A stretch of 64,000 nt of DNA from JAVKFY01 sp040223615 (GCA_040223615.1 JAVKFY010000081.1:85566-149565), one strand, 5' to 3'. Shown: positions 52,413 to 60,421, counted from the stretch's first letter. Numbers and translations: made by a program. The notes: generated by a model not told the origin, from the sequence alone.

Positions 52413-53332
52413 CCGGTGCGCGCCGGAAACAGGCCCTGAGGGCGGAAGAACAGCACGGCGGCCATCAGGATGTAGATCGCCATCGAGGCCAGCGCCGGCC
52501 CGACCCCGTCGGCCGTCGCCGGGTCGACCACGGCGCGCAGGATCGCCGGCAGGAAGGCGCGGCCCATGGTGTCGACCATGCCGACCAGGGCGCTGGCGAT
52601 CAGCGCGCCGCGGATCGAGCCGATGCCGCCGATGATGATCACCACGAAGGCGTTGATCAGCACCGGCTCGCCCATGCCCGGCTGCACATTGGTGATCGGC
52701 CCGGTCATCATCCCGGCCAGCCCGGCAAAGGCCGCGCCCAGTCCGAAGACCAGCGTGAACAGCCGTTTGATGTCGACGCCCAGCGCGCCGACCATCTCGC
52801 GGTTGCTGGCGCCGGCGCGTATCTGCATGCCGAGACGGGTCTTGGCGACGATCAGGTAGATCAGCGCCGCCACCGCCAGCCCGACGACGATGATCAGCAG
52901 CCGATAGGTCGGATAGGGCGCACCGGGCAGGATCTCGACCTGGCCCTTGAGAGCGTCCGGCAGGCCGGCGAAGATCGGCGCCCGGCCCCACACCAGGCTG
53001 ACGAACTCGTTGAAGAACAGGATCAGGCCGAAGGTCGCCAGCACCTGGTCCAGATGGTCGCGCGCGTAAAGCGTGCGCAGCACCACCACCTCGACCGCCA
53101 TCCCGACCAGCGCCGTCGCCGGGATCGCCAACAGCACGCCGAGCCAGAACGAGTCGGTCCAGCCGATGAAGGTGACGGCGATGTAGGCGCCGATCATGAA
53201 CAGCGACCCGTGCGCCAGGTTCACCAGGTCCATGATGCCGAACACCAGCGTCAGGCCGGCCGCCAACAGGAACAGCATCACGCCGAGTTGCAGCCCGTTG
53301 AAGGTCTGCTCGATCAGCAGCAGCCAGTCCAT
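52409..53332 (-). CDS. livH: Branched-chain-type ABC transporter permease
   Basis: 307 aa with about eight TM helices. FNGLQLGVMLFLLAAGLTLVFGIMDLVNLAHGSLFMIGAY is the LivH hallmark, and RAGASNREMVGALGVDIKRLFTLVFGLGAAFAGLAG is the conserved loop contacting the ATPase. Its TGA overlaps the start of mini-ORF A. A hairpin with a T-tract lies between the binding-protein gene and this gene and may lower permease expression relative to the binding protein. Confidence 0.93.
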   Translation of the reverse strand: MDWLLLIEQTFNGLQLGVMLFLLAAGLTLVFGIMDLVNLAHGSLFMIGAYIAVTFIGWTDSFWLGVLLAIPATALVGMAVEVVVLRTLYARDHLDQVLATFGLILFFNEFVSLVWGRAPIFAGLPDALKGQVEILPGAPYPTYRLLIIVVGLAVAALIYLIVAKTRLGMQIRAGASNREMVGALGVDIKRLFTLVFGLGAAFAGLAGMMTGPITNVQPGMGEPVLINAFVVIIIGGIGSIRGALIASALVGMVDTMGRAFLPAILRAVVDPATADGVGPALASMAIYILMAAVLFFRPQGLFPARTG

Positions 53333-53350
53333 CTCGCTCCTCGTCGGCTA

Positions 53351-53380
53351 ACGAAAAGGGGGCGCAGTCTTTGCGCCCCC
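53351..53380 (-). terminator. Intra-operon terminator/attenuator between SBP and livH
   Basis: GGGGGCGCA (53358-53366) and TGCGCCCCC (53372-53380) form a perfect 9-bp stem with a five-base loop. On the minus strand it is followed by TTTTCGTT. Partial termination here would give more binding protein than permease, as in many ABC operons. Confidence 0.7.
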
Positions 53381-53405
53381 TGGTCGCGGTGGTGCGCCCG
53401 GAGGC

Positions 53406-54572
53406 TCACCACTTCATCGGACAGTCCTTGGCGTAGCTGTCGCCGTGGTTCTCGAACACCGTGTCGACGATCTTCGTGGTGAAGCCGTCGCCTTCCTTCA
53501 CCACCTGGCGCAGGTAGAAATTCTGGATCGGGAAGTGGTTGTTGTTGAACTTGATGGTGCCGCGCGTGTTCGGGAAGTCGCCCGAGCGCATCGCCGCGCG
53601 CAGCGCGTCGCGGTCGGTGACGTTGCCGACCTTGCGCACCGCGGCGTCCAGGAACATCGCCGTGTCGTAGGCCTGGGCGGCATAGAATGACGGCGTGTAG
53701 CCGTACTTCGCCTTGAAGTCGGCGACGAACTTCTTGTTCACCGCGTTGTCCAGGTCAGGGCTCCAGGTCTGGGTACCGAGGACGTCCAGCGCGGCGTCCT
53801 TTACCGCCGGCAGCGACACCGCGTCGGCCGTGAACGCGGTGTAGAGCGGAATTTCGGCGCGCAGGCCGGTCTGGTCATACTGCTTGAGGAAGTTGATCCC
53901 CATGCCGCCCGGCAGGAACACGAACACCGCCTTCGGCTTGGCCGCGCGCAGCGCGCTCAGCTCGGCCTGGTAGTCGGACTGGCCCAGCTTGGTGAACACC
54001 TGGCCGACCACGTTGCCTTTGTAGTAGCGCTGCACGCCGGCCAGCATGTCCTTGCCGGCCTGGTAGTTCGGCGCCATCAGGTAGACGTCGTTGATGCCGG
54101 CGTCCTGCAGGTACTTGCCCATCGCCTCCGGCGTCTGGTCGTTCTGCCACGACACCGAGAAGAAATTCTCGTTGCAGCGCTTGCCGGCGAGCGGCGAGGG
54201 GCCGGCGTTGGAACTGATCAGGAAGGTGTCGGAGCGGACCACCGAGTCGTAGACCGCCATCAGCACGTTCGACCAGATGATGCCGGCGACGAACTGCACC
54301 CGGTCGCGCTTCACCAGCGCGGAGACTTCCTGCTTTGCCACGTCCGGCTTGCGCTGGTCGTCGCCCCAGAAGATCTCGGTCTCCAGGCCGCCGATCTTGC
54401 CGTCGACGTGGGCAAGCCCGAGCTCGAATGCGTCCTTCATGTGCTTGCCGATGATGCTGGCCGGCCCGGACAGCGTCGTGACGTAGCCGATCTTGACGGT
54501 GTCGGCGGCGAGCGCGGGGCTGGCCAGCATGGCCAAGCCAGCGCCGGCGCCGATCAGTAAACGACGGTTCAT
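53406..54572 (-). CDS. Branched-chain-type ABC transporter substrate-binding protein
   Basis: 388 aa, Peripla_BP_6 type. The signal peptide ends near ALA-A (22-23), then DTVKIGYVTTLSGPASIIGKHMKDAFELGLAHV, a standard LivJ-like opening. The CNENFFSVSWQNDQTPEAMGKYLQDAG segment and DTAMFLDAAVRKVG follow. GGGAGG precedes the ATG. The ligand is unknown; the adjacent aryl-CoA genes suggest an aromatic or dicarboxylic acid. First gene of a minus-strand run that reaches 43244. Confidence 0.92.
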   Translation of the reverse strand: MNRRLLIGAGAGLAMLASPALAADTVKIGYVTTLSGPASIIGKHMKDAFELGLAHVDGKIGGLETEIFWGDDQRKPDVAKQEVSALVKRDRVQFVAGIIWSNVLMAVYDSVVRSDTFLISSNAGPSPLAGKRCNENFFSVSWQNDQTPEAMGKYLQDAGINDVYLMAPNYQAGKDMLAGVQRYYKGNVVGQVFTKLGQSDYQAELSALRAAKPKAVFVFLPGGMGINFLKQYDQTGLRAEIPLYTAFTADAVSLPAVKDAALDVLGTQTWSPDLDNAVNKKFVADFKAKYGYTPSFYAAQAYDTAMFLDAAVRKVGNVTDRDALRAAMRSGDFPNTRGTIKFNNNHFPIQNFYLRQVVKEGDGFTTKIVDTVFENHGDSYAKDCPMKW

Positions 54573-54681
54573 GTTTCTGTGCCTCCCAGGCGAACAGGAT
54601 CGTTACCTGGCACGTAGTGTAACCAAGCCGGCCAACGCCCGGAAGGCCGCGTTGTGTGAAGCTCTGGGATCGGGAAAAGAA

Positions 54682-54743
54682 GGGAGGTCGGCGGTCTCGC
54701 GGGCACACGCAGGCCGATTGAGCATGCGCCCCACCGACCTCCC
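54682..54743 (-). promoter_or_regulatory. Long inverted repeat in the liv leader
   Basis: GGGAGGTCGG (54682-54691) and CCGACCTCCC (54734-54743) are perfect inverted repeats around a 42-base loop. On the minus strand the right arm is followed by TTCTTTTCCC, so a long-loop attenuator is conceivable. Could also be a binding site for a dimeric regulator. Confidence 0.35.
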
Positions 54744-54791
54744 GTTGGATCAGTCATTTGGCCCTGCTGCTGCAGCGGGCCGGCAGGAGCG

Positions 54792-54819
54792 TTGTCTGTC
54801 CTGCTTACCCTGGTATCTT
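54792..54819 (+). promoter_or_regulatory. Candidate promoter for the gntR-type gene
   Basis: TTGTCT (54792-54797), 16 bases, TATCTT (54814-54819). The -10 box overlaps the operator-like palindrome, as expected for an autoregulated GntR-type gene. Moderate match. Confidence 0.3.
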
Positions 54820-54828
54820 ATATACAAG
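54817..54828. promoter_or_regulatory. Probable GntR/FCD operator
   Basis: CTTATATACAAG is one base from the perfect palindrome CTTGTATACAAG, the kind of site bound by FCD-subfamily GntR regulators. It overlaps candidate -10 boxes of both divergent promoters. Assignment to the broken regulator next door is an inference. Confidence 0.5.
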
Positions 54829-54844
54829 TCGAAAGTGCACGCAA
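54817..54844 (-). promoter_or_regulatory. Candidate promoter of the liv operon
   Basis: On the minus strand TTGCGT (54844-54839), 16 bases, TATAAG (54822-54817). The -10 box is good and lies in the operator-like palindrome, so repression by a GntR-type protein is plausible. Confidence 0.4.
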
Positions 54845-54929
54845 TACTGGATCGAGCGTTCCGCTAGTGTGTCAATCCGGCCCGCATGGCGTTAGCCTGT
54901 TCGGGGGGATGTCGTAGAGGCATACGGGG

Positions 54930-55589
54930 ATGCTACGACGAGCGAAATCGCTGACCGACCAGGCGGCGGATACCATCCGGGCTCGTATCGTGAGTGGCGA
55001 CATGCCATTGGGGGCGCCACTTTCGGAGAACGCCCTGGCGACGGAACTCGGCGTCTCGAAGACGCCCGTGCGCGAGGCGCTGCTGCAACTCAAGATGGAG
55101 GGACTGGTTTCGATCCAGCCCCAGCGCGGCAGCTTCGTCTTCGACATGACCGTGGAAGAGATCGCCAAACTGGGTGAATTGCGCGAGTCGCTTGAACTGA
55201 CGGCCCTACGTCTGGCCATGCGCCGTCGCCCCGATGCGCTGCTGGCCGACATGACATCCACCATCGCGGCGATGGAGACGGCGGTCGTCAATGACGATAA
55301 TGCTGCCTACCGAAAACTGGACACCGCGTTTCATGATCTGCTGTTCCAGCATTGTGATAATTCGTAAATGCGCGACTGTTACCGGGGCTTCGCGTTTCGG
55401 GTCGACGCGCTGCGCATCCATCTGTCGACCGAAAAGGCCCTGAACCGCACGACGCTGCGCGAGCACATGGCCATCGTCGAGCGGGTCGAGGCGGGCGACT
55501 TCGAGCAAGCCGCGCAGTGTCTTAAGGCGCATGTGCAGGGCACGATCTGGCAGTACAAGGCGAAGCGCGACCGCACCGACGCCGCGTGA
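54930..55589 (+). pseudogene. GntR-family (FCD) regulator interrupted by an in-frame stop
   Basis: One continuous reading frame contains an N-terminal GntR winged helix (LSENALATELGVSKTPVREALLQLKMEGLV), the start of an FCD domain (LDTAFHDLLFQHCDNS), a TAA at 55365, and the rest of the FCD domain (MRDCYRGFAFRVDALRIH... REHMAIVE ... LKAHVQGTI). Homologues have an aromatic or similar residue at the stop position, so a point change probably created it. Metal ligands lie on both sides, so each fragment alone would be incomplete. ATG directly follows the TAA, so reinitiation giving two polypeptides cannot be excluded. It would regulate the divergent liv operon. Confidence 0.85.
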
Positions 55590-55634
55590 TCGACGATGGG
55601 AAAAAGGGGCGCTGGCGAGGGGGAGTGTGCTGGC

Positions 55635-55772
55635 GAGCACCGCGGCATCGTGGCGAGCCTGGAACGTGTCGACGTTACGCGGGCTCAGGAACAGCTCCGG
55701 GCGCATTTGAGCGTTACCATCGCGAAGTTCCAGACAATGTGCCCGCCTGATGCGGCGCCGGAGAACGCATGA
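55635..55772 (+). pseudogene. Relic of a second FCD-type regulator (C-terminal fragment)
   Basis: Read from 55635 the frame encodes EHRGIVASLERVDVTRAQEQ, then LRAHLSVTIAKFQ, ending at TGA 55770-55772. This aligns with the last helices of the neighbouring FCD domain (EHMAIVERVEAGDFEQAAQCLKAHVQGTI) including both histidines. No start codon, no DNA-binding domain and no earlier FCD part are present, so it is a decayed fragment, not a gene. The remainder of the 55590-55836 gap shows nothing else. Confidence 0.65.
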
Positions 55773-55836
55773 GGTTTGCCCACGACGGCTGGTTTTGCGC
55801 TAGGTTCGCGGCAATGTGCCAGTGGGAGAGCGGAGC

Positions 55837-56622
55837 ATGAACGTCAAGGATTGGGTCGTCATCGTCACCGGGTCGTCATCCGGTATCGGCGCCGCGACGG
55901 CGCGGTTGCTGTCGGAAAACGGCGCCCGGGTGGTGATCAACTACAGCCGCTCCGAGGACGCCGCGCGCGAAGTGCAGGCGGCGTGCGAGGCCGGCGGTGG
56001 CGAGGCGCTGGTGTGCAAGGCAGATATCGGTTCCGACGCGGATTGCCGGGCCATGGCCAAGGCCGCGGTCGACAAGTGGGGCAAGATCGACGGGTTGGTG
56101 AACAATGCCGGCACCACCAAGTTCGCCGCCCACACCGACCTGGAGGCGCTCTCGGCCGAGGATTTCGCCAACATCATGGCGATCAACGTCACCGGCACCT
56201 ATCAGATGACCCGTGCCGTGGTCCCGGCGATGCGCAATAACGGCTTCGGTGCCATCGTCAACGTCTCCTCCATCGCCGGCATCATGGGCGTCGGCAGCTC
56301 GATCGCCTACGCCGCTTCCAAGGGCGCGATCAACACCATGACGCTGGCGCTGGCGAAGGCGCTGGGACCGGAAATCCGGGTCAACACGCTGTGCCCCGGC
56401 TTCGTGCAGGGCCGCTGGCTGCGGCAGGGCATGGGCGAGGAACTCTACGACACCGTGAAGCGCGGCCTGGAGACGAACGCCCCGCTGCGCCGCGCCGGCA
56501 CTGCGGACGATATGGCGCAGTCGATCCACTTCCTGCTCGCCGGCAACCGCAACATGACCGGCGAGATCATGGTCTGCGACGCCGGCGTCCACCTCTCCGC
56601 GGCAGCACTGCAACCGCGCTAG
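55837..56622 (+). CDS. Short-chain dehydrogenase/reductase
   Basis: 261 aa, classical SDR. Cofactor motif T11-G-S-S-S-G-I-G, N90-A-G stabilising motif in NNAG, N118, the catalytic serine at 144-145 and Y158-x-x-x-K162. NYSRSE after the second strand hints at NADP preference, but not firmly. Such enzymes oxidise or reduce alcohols/ketones, as in FabG-like reactions. ATG at 55837 has GGAG upstream; an upstream GTG at 55816 is less likely. Its TAG overlaps the convergent hydroxyacid dehydrogenase gene by 4 bp. Confidence 0.9.
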   Translation: MNVKDWVVIVTGSSSGIGAATARLLSENGARVVINYSRSEDAAREVQAACEAGGGEALVCKADIGSDADCRAMAKAAVDKWGKIDGLVNNAGTTKFAAHTDLEALSAEDFANIMAINVTGTYQMTRAVVPAMRNNGFGAIVNVSSIAGIMGVGSSIAYAASKGAINTMTLALAKALGPEIRVNTLCPGFVQGRWLRQGMGEELYDTVKRGLETNAPLRRAGTADDMAQSIHFLLAGNRNMTGEIMVCDAGVHLSAAALQPR

Positions 56623-57611
56623 TTCGGCGGCGGGCCGCCGGGCGTGCGGATGACGTTGTCCAGCGGCTCGCCGCGGGCCAGCCTGTTCATGTTCTCGCCG
56701 ATCCAGCGCCAGCGCCGCGCCAGCAGGCCGGCCGACCAGGCCGAGGCGTGCGGCGTCATGATGATGTTGTCCAGGTCGCGGAACGGCAGCCGCGACGGCG
56801 CCGTCGGCTTGCCGCCCTTGGGGTAGTTGTACCAGGTGTCGATCACCGCGCCGCCGATCCGCCGGTTCTTTAGCGCGTCGTACAACGCCTGTTCGTCGAT
56901 CAGGCCGCCGCGCGAGACGTTGATGATGACGCCGGCCGGCCGCATCGCCGCCAATCGGTCAGCGTCGAACAGGTTCGGGTTCGACGCCGTCAGCGGCATC
57001 GACACCAATACGTAATCGCTGGCGCCCAGCAACTCGTCCAGCTTGTCCATGCCCTCGCAGCGCTCGACCAGGTCGTCAGGGCGCGGCGTGCGGCTGCAGG
57101 CCCGCACCGGCATGCCGAAGGCGCGGGCTCGACGCGCGCTCTCCCGGCCGATGCGGCCATAGCCGACAATGCCGAGGGTCTTGCCGTACAGCTCGCCGTG
57201 CAGGCCGGCGCCGCTCCAGCCGCTGGTCGACCAGTCGTCGTTGCGCAGGCCCGCGTCCATCCGGTCCGGCCGGATTTCCCACATCAGCATGGTCGCGAGA
57301 ACATATTCGGCGATGCCGATCTCGTGCTCGAAGACGTTGCACACCGCGGCTTGCGTCGGCACCTGCTCGAACTGCAGCCGGTCCCAGCCGGCGCCGGGCA
57401 ATTGCAGGAGCTTGAGGTTCGGTGCCGGCGGCGTTTCGGCGCTCCAGGACATCGCCACGGTGGCGTCGGCCTCGGCCAGCGCCTCGGCATAGGCCGGCGC
57501 GCCCTCGTCGGGGTTCCAGATGCGCAGCGTCCAGTCGGCGCTCAGCGCATCTCGCAGGCTGGCGATGGTCTCCTCGCGGTACGGTCCGCGCAGCAGCAGT
57601 GAGTGCGGCAA
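56619..57611 (-). CDS. D-2-hydroxyacid dehydrogenase-like protein
   Basis: 330 aa. NAD-binding domain GKTLGIVGYGRIGRESARRARAFG, substrate Arg in NVSRGGLIDEQAL and catalytic His in TPHASAW are kept. The catalytic Glu normally found after DVFE-x-EP is not evident: the segment reads AVIDTWYNYPKGG. It may use a variant mechanism or reduce an atypical 2-oxo acid. It starts at TTG 57611 with GGAG eight bases upstream; no better start exists in frame. Convergent with the SDR gene, 4-bp overlap. Confidence 0.85.
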   Translation of the reverse strand: MPHSLLLRGPYREETIASLRDALSADWTLRIWNPDEGAPAYAEALAEADATVAMSWSAETPPAPNLKLLQLPGAGWDRLQFEQVPTQAAVCNVFEHEIGIAEYVLATMLMWEIRPDRMDAGLRNDDWSTSGWSGAGLHGELYGKTLGIVGYGRIGRESARRARAFGMPVRACSRTPRPDDLVERCEGMDKLDELLGASDYVLVSMPLTASNPNLFDADRLAAMRPAGVIINVSRGGLIDEQALYDALKNRRIGGAVIDTWYNYPKGGKPTAPSRLPFRDLDNIIMTPHASAWSAGLLARRWRWIGENMNRLARGEPLDNVIRTPGGPPPN

Positions 57612-57769
57612 ATCAGCATCTCCGGATGAATCGGGTGTCTCGCATCATAGGCGATCGCGTTGCGCCGGCCCGCCGCGCATGGCTAAATGTCACCTTCCGA
57701 ACCGTGGCTCCCGTATGGGCTTTCCAAGAGCAAGGGGCGGCGGGGGGTGAAGCCACTGGGAGGCAATCC

Positions 57770-58879
57770 ATGAAACGACGTTCATTCCTTAAGGGGGCGG
57801 CGCTCTCGGGTGCGGCGGTAACGGCGGCGGCTGCGTCGTCTTTCCCGGCCCCGGCAATCGCGCAGGGCGTTCGCGAGCTGAAGATGGTCACGAGCTGGCC
57901 GAAGCGGCTGCCCGGACCGGGCGTGCAGGCCGAAGTGATGGCCGAGCGCATCACCGAGCTGACCGAGGGCAAGGTGCAGGTCAAGGTCTACGCCGCTGGC
58001 GAGCTGGTTCCGGCCTTCGAGGTATTCGACGCGGTTCGCACCGGCACCGCCGACATGGGCCACTCCGCCGCGTACTACTGGCAGGGCAAGCACAAGGCCT
58101 TCAACTTCTTCACCACCGTGCCCTACGGCCTGACCAGCACCGAGCACTATGCCTGGGTCTACTATGGCGGCGGTCAGGCGCTGTGGGATGAGCTCGGCGC
58201 CCAGTTCAACATGAAGCCGTTCATGCGCGGCTCGACCGGCGTGCAGATGGGTGGTTGGTTCCGCAAGGAGATCAACAGCCTTGAGGACATGAAGGGCCTG
58301 AAGATGCGCATGCCCGGCCTCGGCGGCGAGGTGCTGCGCAACATCGGCGTCGCGGCGGTGAACCTGCCCGGCGGTGAGATCTTCCCGGCGCTACAGTCCG
58401 GCACCATCGACGCGACCGAGTGGGTCGGGCCGTGGAACGACCTGGCCTTCGGCTTCTACAAGGTCGCGAAGTTCTACTACTGGCCGGGCTTCCACGAACC
58501 GGGTACGGTCGGCGAGCTGACCATCAATCTCGACACCTGGAACTCGCTGACCAAGCACCAGCAGCAGATCATCTCGGCCGTCAGTGAGGCGCAGGTCGCC
58601 AAGGAAGTCGCCGAGTGGTACGTCAACAACGCCGACTCGCTGCCGGTGCTGCTGAACAAGCACAAGGTGCAGCTGCGGCAGTTCCCGGACGAGGTGATGA
58701 CCGAGATCGGCAGGGTCGCCGGCGAGGTCGTCGCCGCGGTCGCCGCGGAGGATCCGTTCACCACCAAGGTCTACGACAGCTTCATCGACTTCCGTAAGAA
58801 GGCGCTGGGCTGGACCAAATATGGCGAGCAGGCCTTCGTTAACGCGCGCTCGCTGCCGTTCAAGTACAGCAAGGCGTAA
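57770..58879 (+). CDS. TRAP transporter solute-binding protein (DctP family), Tat-type signal
   Basis: 369 aa. The N-terminus MKRRSFLKGAALSGAAVTAA has the twin-arginine pattern (RRSFLK), with cleavage near AIA-Q. The mature part matches DctP: ELKMVTSWPKRLPGPGVQAEVMAERITELTEGKVQVKVYAAGELVPAFEVFDAV, a conserved arginine region around KMRMPG, and GTIDATEWVGPWND. It binds a carboxylate for a TRAP permease; related proteins in this branch bind 2-oxo or halogenated acids, but the ligand is unknown. GGGAGG lies six bases before ATG. No dctQ or dctM gene is adjacent. Confidence 0.92.
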   Translation: MKRRSFLKGAALSGAAVTAAAASSFPAPAIAQGVRELKMVTSWPKRLPGPGVQAEVMAERITELTEGKVQVKVYAAGELVPAFEVFDAVRTGTADMGHSAAYYWQGKHKAFNFFTTVPYGLTSTEHYAWVYYGGGQALWDELGAQFNMKPFMRGSTGVQMGGWFRKEINSLEDMKGLKMRMPGLGGEVLRNIGVAAVNLPGGEIFPALQSGTIDATEWVGPWNDLAFGFYKVAKFYYWPGFHEPGTVGELTINLDTWNSLTKHQQQIISAVSEAQVAKEVAEWYVNNADSLPVLLNKHKVQLRQFPDEVMTEIGRVAGEVVAAVAAEDPFTTKVYDSFIDFRKKALGWTKYGEQAFVNARSLPFKYSKA

Positions 58880-58899
58880 ACCGCGCTATCGACAACGGA

Positions 58900-58935
58900 A
58901 ACGCCCGCGCCTCGGCGCGGGCGTTTTTCGTTTCC
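58900..58935 (+). terminator. Strong Rho-independent terminator
   Basis: AACGCCCGCGCC (58900-58911) and GGCGCGGGCGTT (58914-58925) form a perfect 12-bp stem, followed by TTTTTCGTTT on the plus strand. It ends the TRAP binding-protein transcript, 20 bases past its stop, and may also act on the convergent VOC gene transcript. Confidence 0.9.
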
Positions 58936-58952
58936 GCGCCCTTCGCACCAGC

Positions 58953-59399
58953 TCAGCGTTTCTCGATGAATTCGACGACGATGCCGTCCGGGTCTCGCAG
59001 GTAGGCGACCCGGTTGCCGGTATTCGGGCCCTGGTCGATCACATAGGGCTCGGCGATCGGCCGCACGTCGTGGCGCGCGGCGGCGGCCAGCGCGCTGTCG
59101 ATGTCGGTGACGTCGAAGGCGACGTGGCAGAAGCCGACATCGCACGGCCGCGCCGTCACCCGCCCCGGATCGCGCGCCGACGTATACTCGATCAGCTCCA
59201 GCCGATGTCCCGGCGCCTGCAGGAAGGCGATCATCACGCCGGCATCCTCCACGCCGGTGATGTGGCGGATCGCCTTCGGGTCGCGCGGCGCCTTGGAGAT
59301 CAGTTCGAAACCGAGCGCGTCGCGATAGAACGCGATGGTCCGATCGAGGTCGGAGACGGTGAAGCTGGTGTGGTTGGTGGCGATCACCTCGGCGGTCAT
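58953..59399 (-). CDS. VOC-superfamily (glyoxalase-like) protein
   Basis: 148 aa with the paired beta-alpha-beta-beta-beta modules. ATNHTSFTVSDLDRTIAFYRDALGFE begins the first and VGFCHVAFDVTDIDSAL the second; metal ligands are expected at H10, the Glu in LELIEY, the His in CHVAF and the Glu in VVEFIE. It could be a glyoxalase, epimerase or ring-cleavage dioxygenase-like enzyme. Methylmalonyl-CoA epimerase and lactoylglutathione lyase families look alike at this level. It stands alone. Confidence 0.85.
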   Translation of the reverse strand: MTAEVIATNHTSFTVSDLDRTIAFYRDALGFELISKAPRDPKAIRHITGVEDAGVMIAFLQAPGHRLELIEYTSARDPGRVTARPCDVGFCHVAFDVTDIDSALAAAARHDVRPIAEPYVIDQGPNTGNRVAYLRDPDGIVVEFIEKR

Positions 59400-59479
59400 G
59401 TGCTGCTCCCTGCTCGCATATCTGGTCCGACGATACCCGCATTGCCGTCGCCGGGGCAGGGGGCTAGGTTGCCCGACAC

Positions 59480-60421
59480 ATGCTCACCCGCTTCGTCGCC
59501 CTTAAAGCGTACTACGACGGCGTGCCGCCGGTGCTGCGCGGGATGGCGCTGATCCTGGTCTCGACGCTGGGCTTCTCCGGGATGCATTCGGTGATCCGGG
59601 TGCTCGGCAAGGAAGACCTGCATCCGTTCGAGATCGCTTTCTTCCGCAATTTCTTCGGCCTGCTGGTGCTCGCGCCGCTGTTCCTGCGCCACGGCGTCGG
59701 CGCTCTGCGCACGCGCCACCTGCCGCTGCACGCGCTACGCGGCGGCATGCAGATTTGCGCCATGTTGATGTTCTTCACCGCAGTGACGATCACGCCGCTG
59801 GCCAAGGTCTCGGCGATGAGCTTCACCGCGCCGCTTTTCGCCACCATCGGCGCGGTTCTGATCCTGGGCGAGCGCATCCGGGCCCGGCGCATTACCGCGC
59901 TGGTGCTGGGATTCATCGGCGCGCTGCTGATCATCCGGCCGGGCGTGGCCACGATCGACCTCGGCGCCATACTGGTGCTGAGCTCGTCGGCGATCTGGGC
60001 CGGCGCCATGCTGATCATCAAGCACGTGTCGCGCACCGACTCCTCGATCGTCATCACGGCCTACATGGGCATCTTCATGACGCCGCTGTCGCTGCTAGCC
60101 GCGGTCTGGTTCTGGACATGGCCGGAGCCGCACCACTACCTGCTGTTCGCGCTGATGGGCGTACTCGGCACCTTGGCGCACGTGGCGATGGCGCAGGCCT
60201 TCAAGGAGGCCGATGCCACTGCGATCCTGCCGCTGGACTTCACCCGCCTGGTGTGGTCGGCGGCGCTCGGCTACATGCTGTTCGCCGAGATTCCGGAACT
60301 GTGGACCTGGATCGGCGGCATCACGATCTTCGCCAGCACCACCTACATTGCCTACCGTGAGGCCCGCCAGCAATCAGCGGCCCCCGCAGCGCAGGCCGCC
60401 AAGGCCAAGCCGCCGACCTAG
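59480..60421 (+). CDS. EamA/DMT-superfamily transporter
   Basis: 313 aa, ten predicted TM helices in two EamA repeats (VSTLGFSGMHSVIRVLG, AFFRNFFGLLVLAPLFLRH and MSFTAPLFATIGAVLILGE in the first; SSAIWAGAMLIIKHVSRTDSS and LPLDFTRLVWSAALGYMLFAE in the second). It is distantly related to the transporter at 37853. The substrate is unknown. The 3' end overlaps the convergent MetE-like gene by 4 bp. Confidence 0.9.
   Translation: MLTRFVALKAYYDGVPPVLRGMALILVSTLGFSGMHSVIRVLGKEDLHPFEIAFFRNFFGLLVLAPLFLRHGVGALRTRHLPLHALRGGMQICAMLMFFTAVTITPLAKVSAMSFTAPLFATIGAVLILGERIRARRITALVLGFIGALLIIRPGVATIDLGAILVLSSSAIWAGAMLIIKHVSRTDSSIVITAYMGIFMTPLSLLAAVWFWTWPEPHHYLLFALMGVLGTLAHVAMAQAFKEADATAILPLDFTRLVWSAALGYMLFAEIPELWTWIGGITIFASTTYIAYREARQQSAAPAAQAAKAKPPT

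Larger units (their letters stand above)
54573..54929. other. 357-bp divergent intergenic region upstream of the liv operon and gntR relic
   Basis: No gene is visible. It holds a palindromic operator-like site with overlapping candidate promoters on both strands, a 10-bp inverted repeat (54682-54691 with 54734-54743), and a hairpin near 54759-54782. The leader of the liv transcript would be about 240 bases. Confidence 0.5.

Noticed and set aside
54569..54757. 62-codon leader peptide before the liv binding protein
   Set aside because: It overlaps the start of the binding-protein gene, lacks a ribosome site and has no residue bias typical of attenuator peptides.
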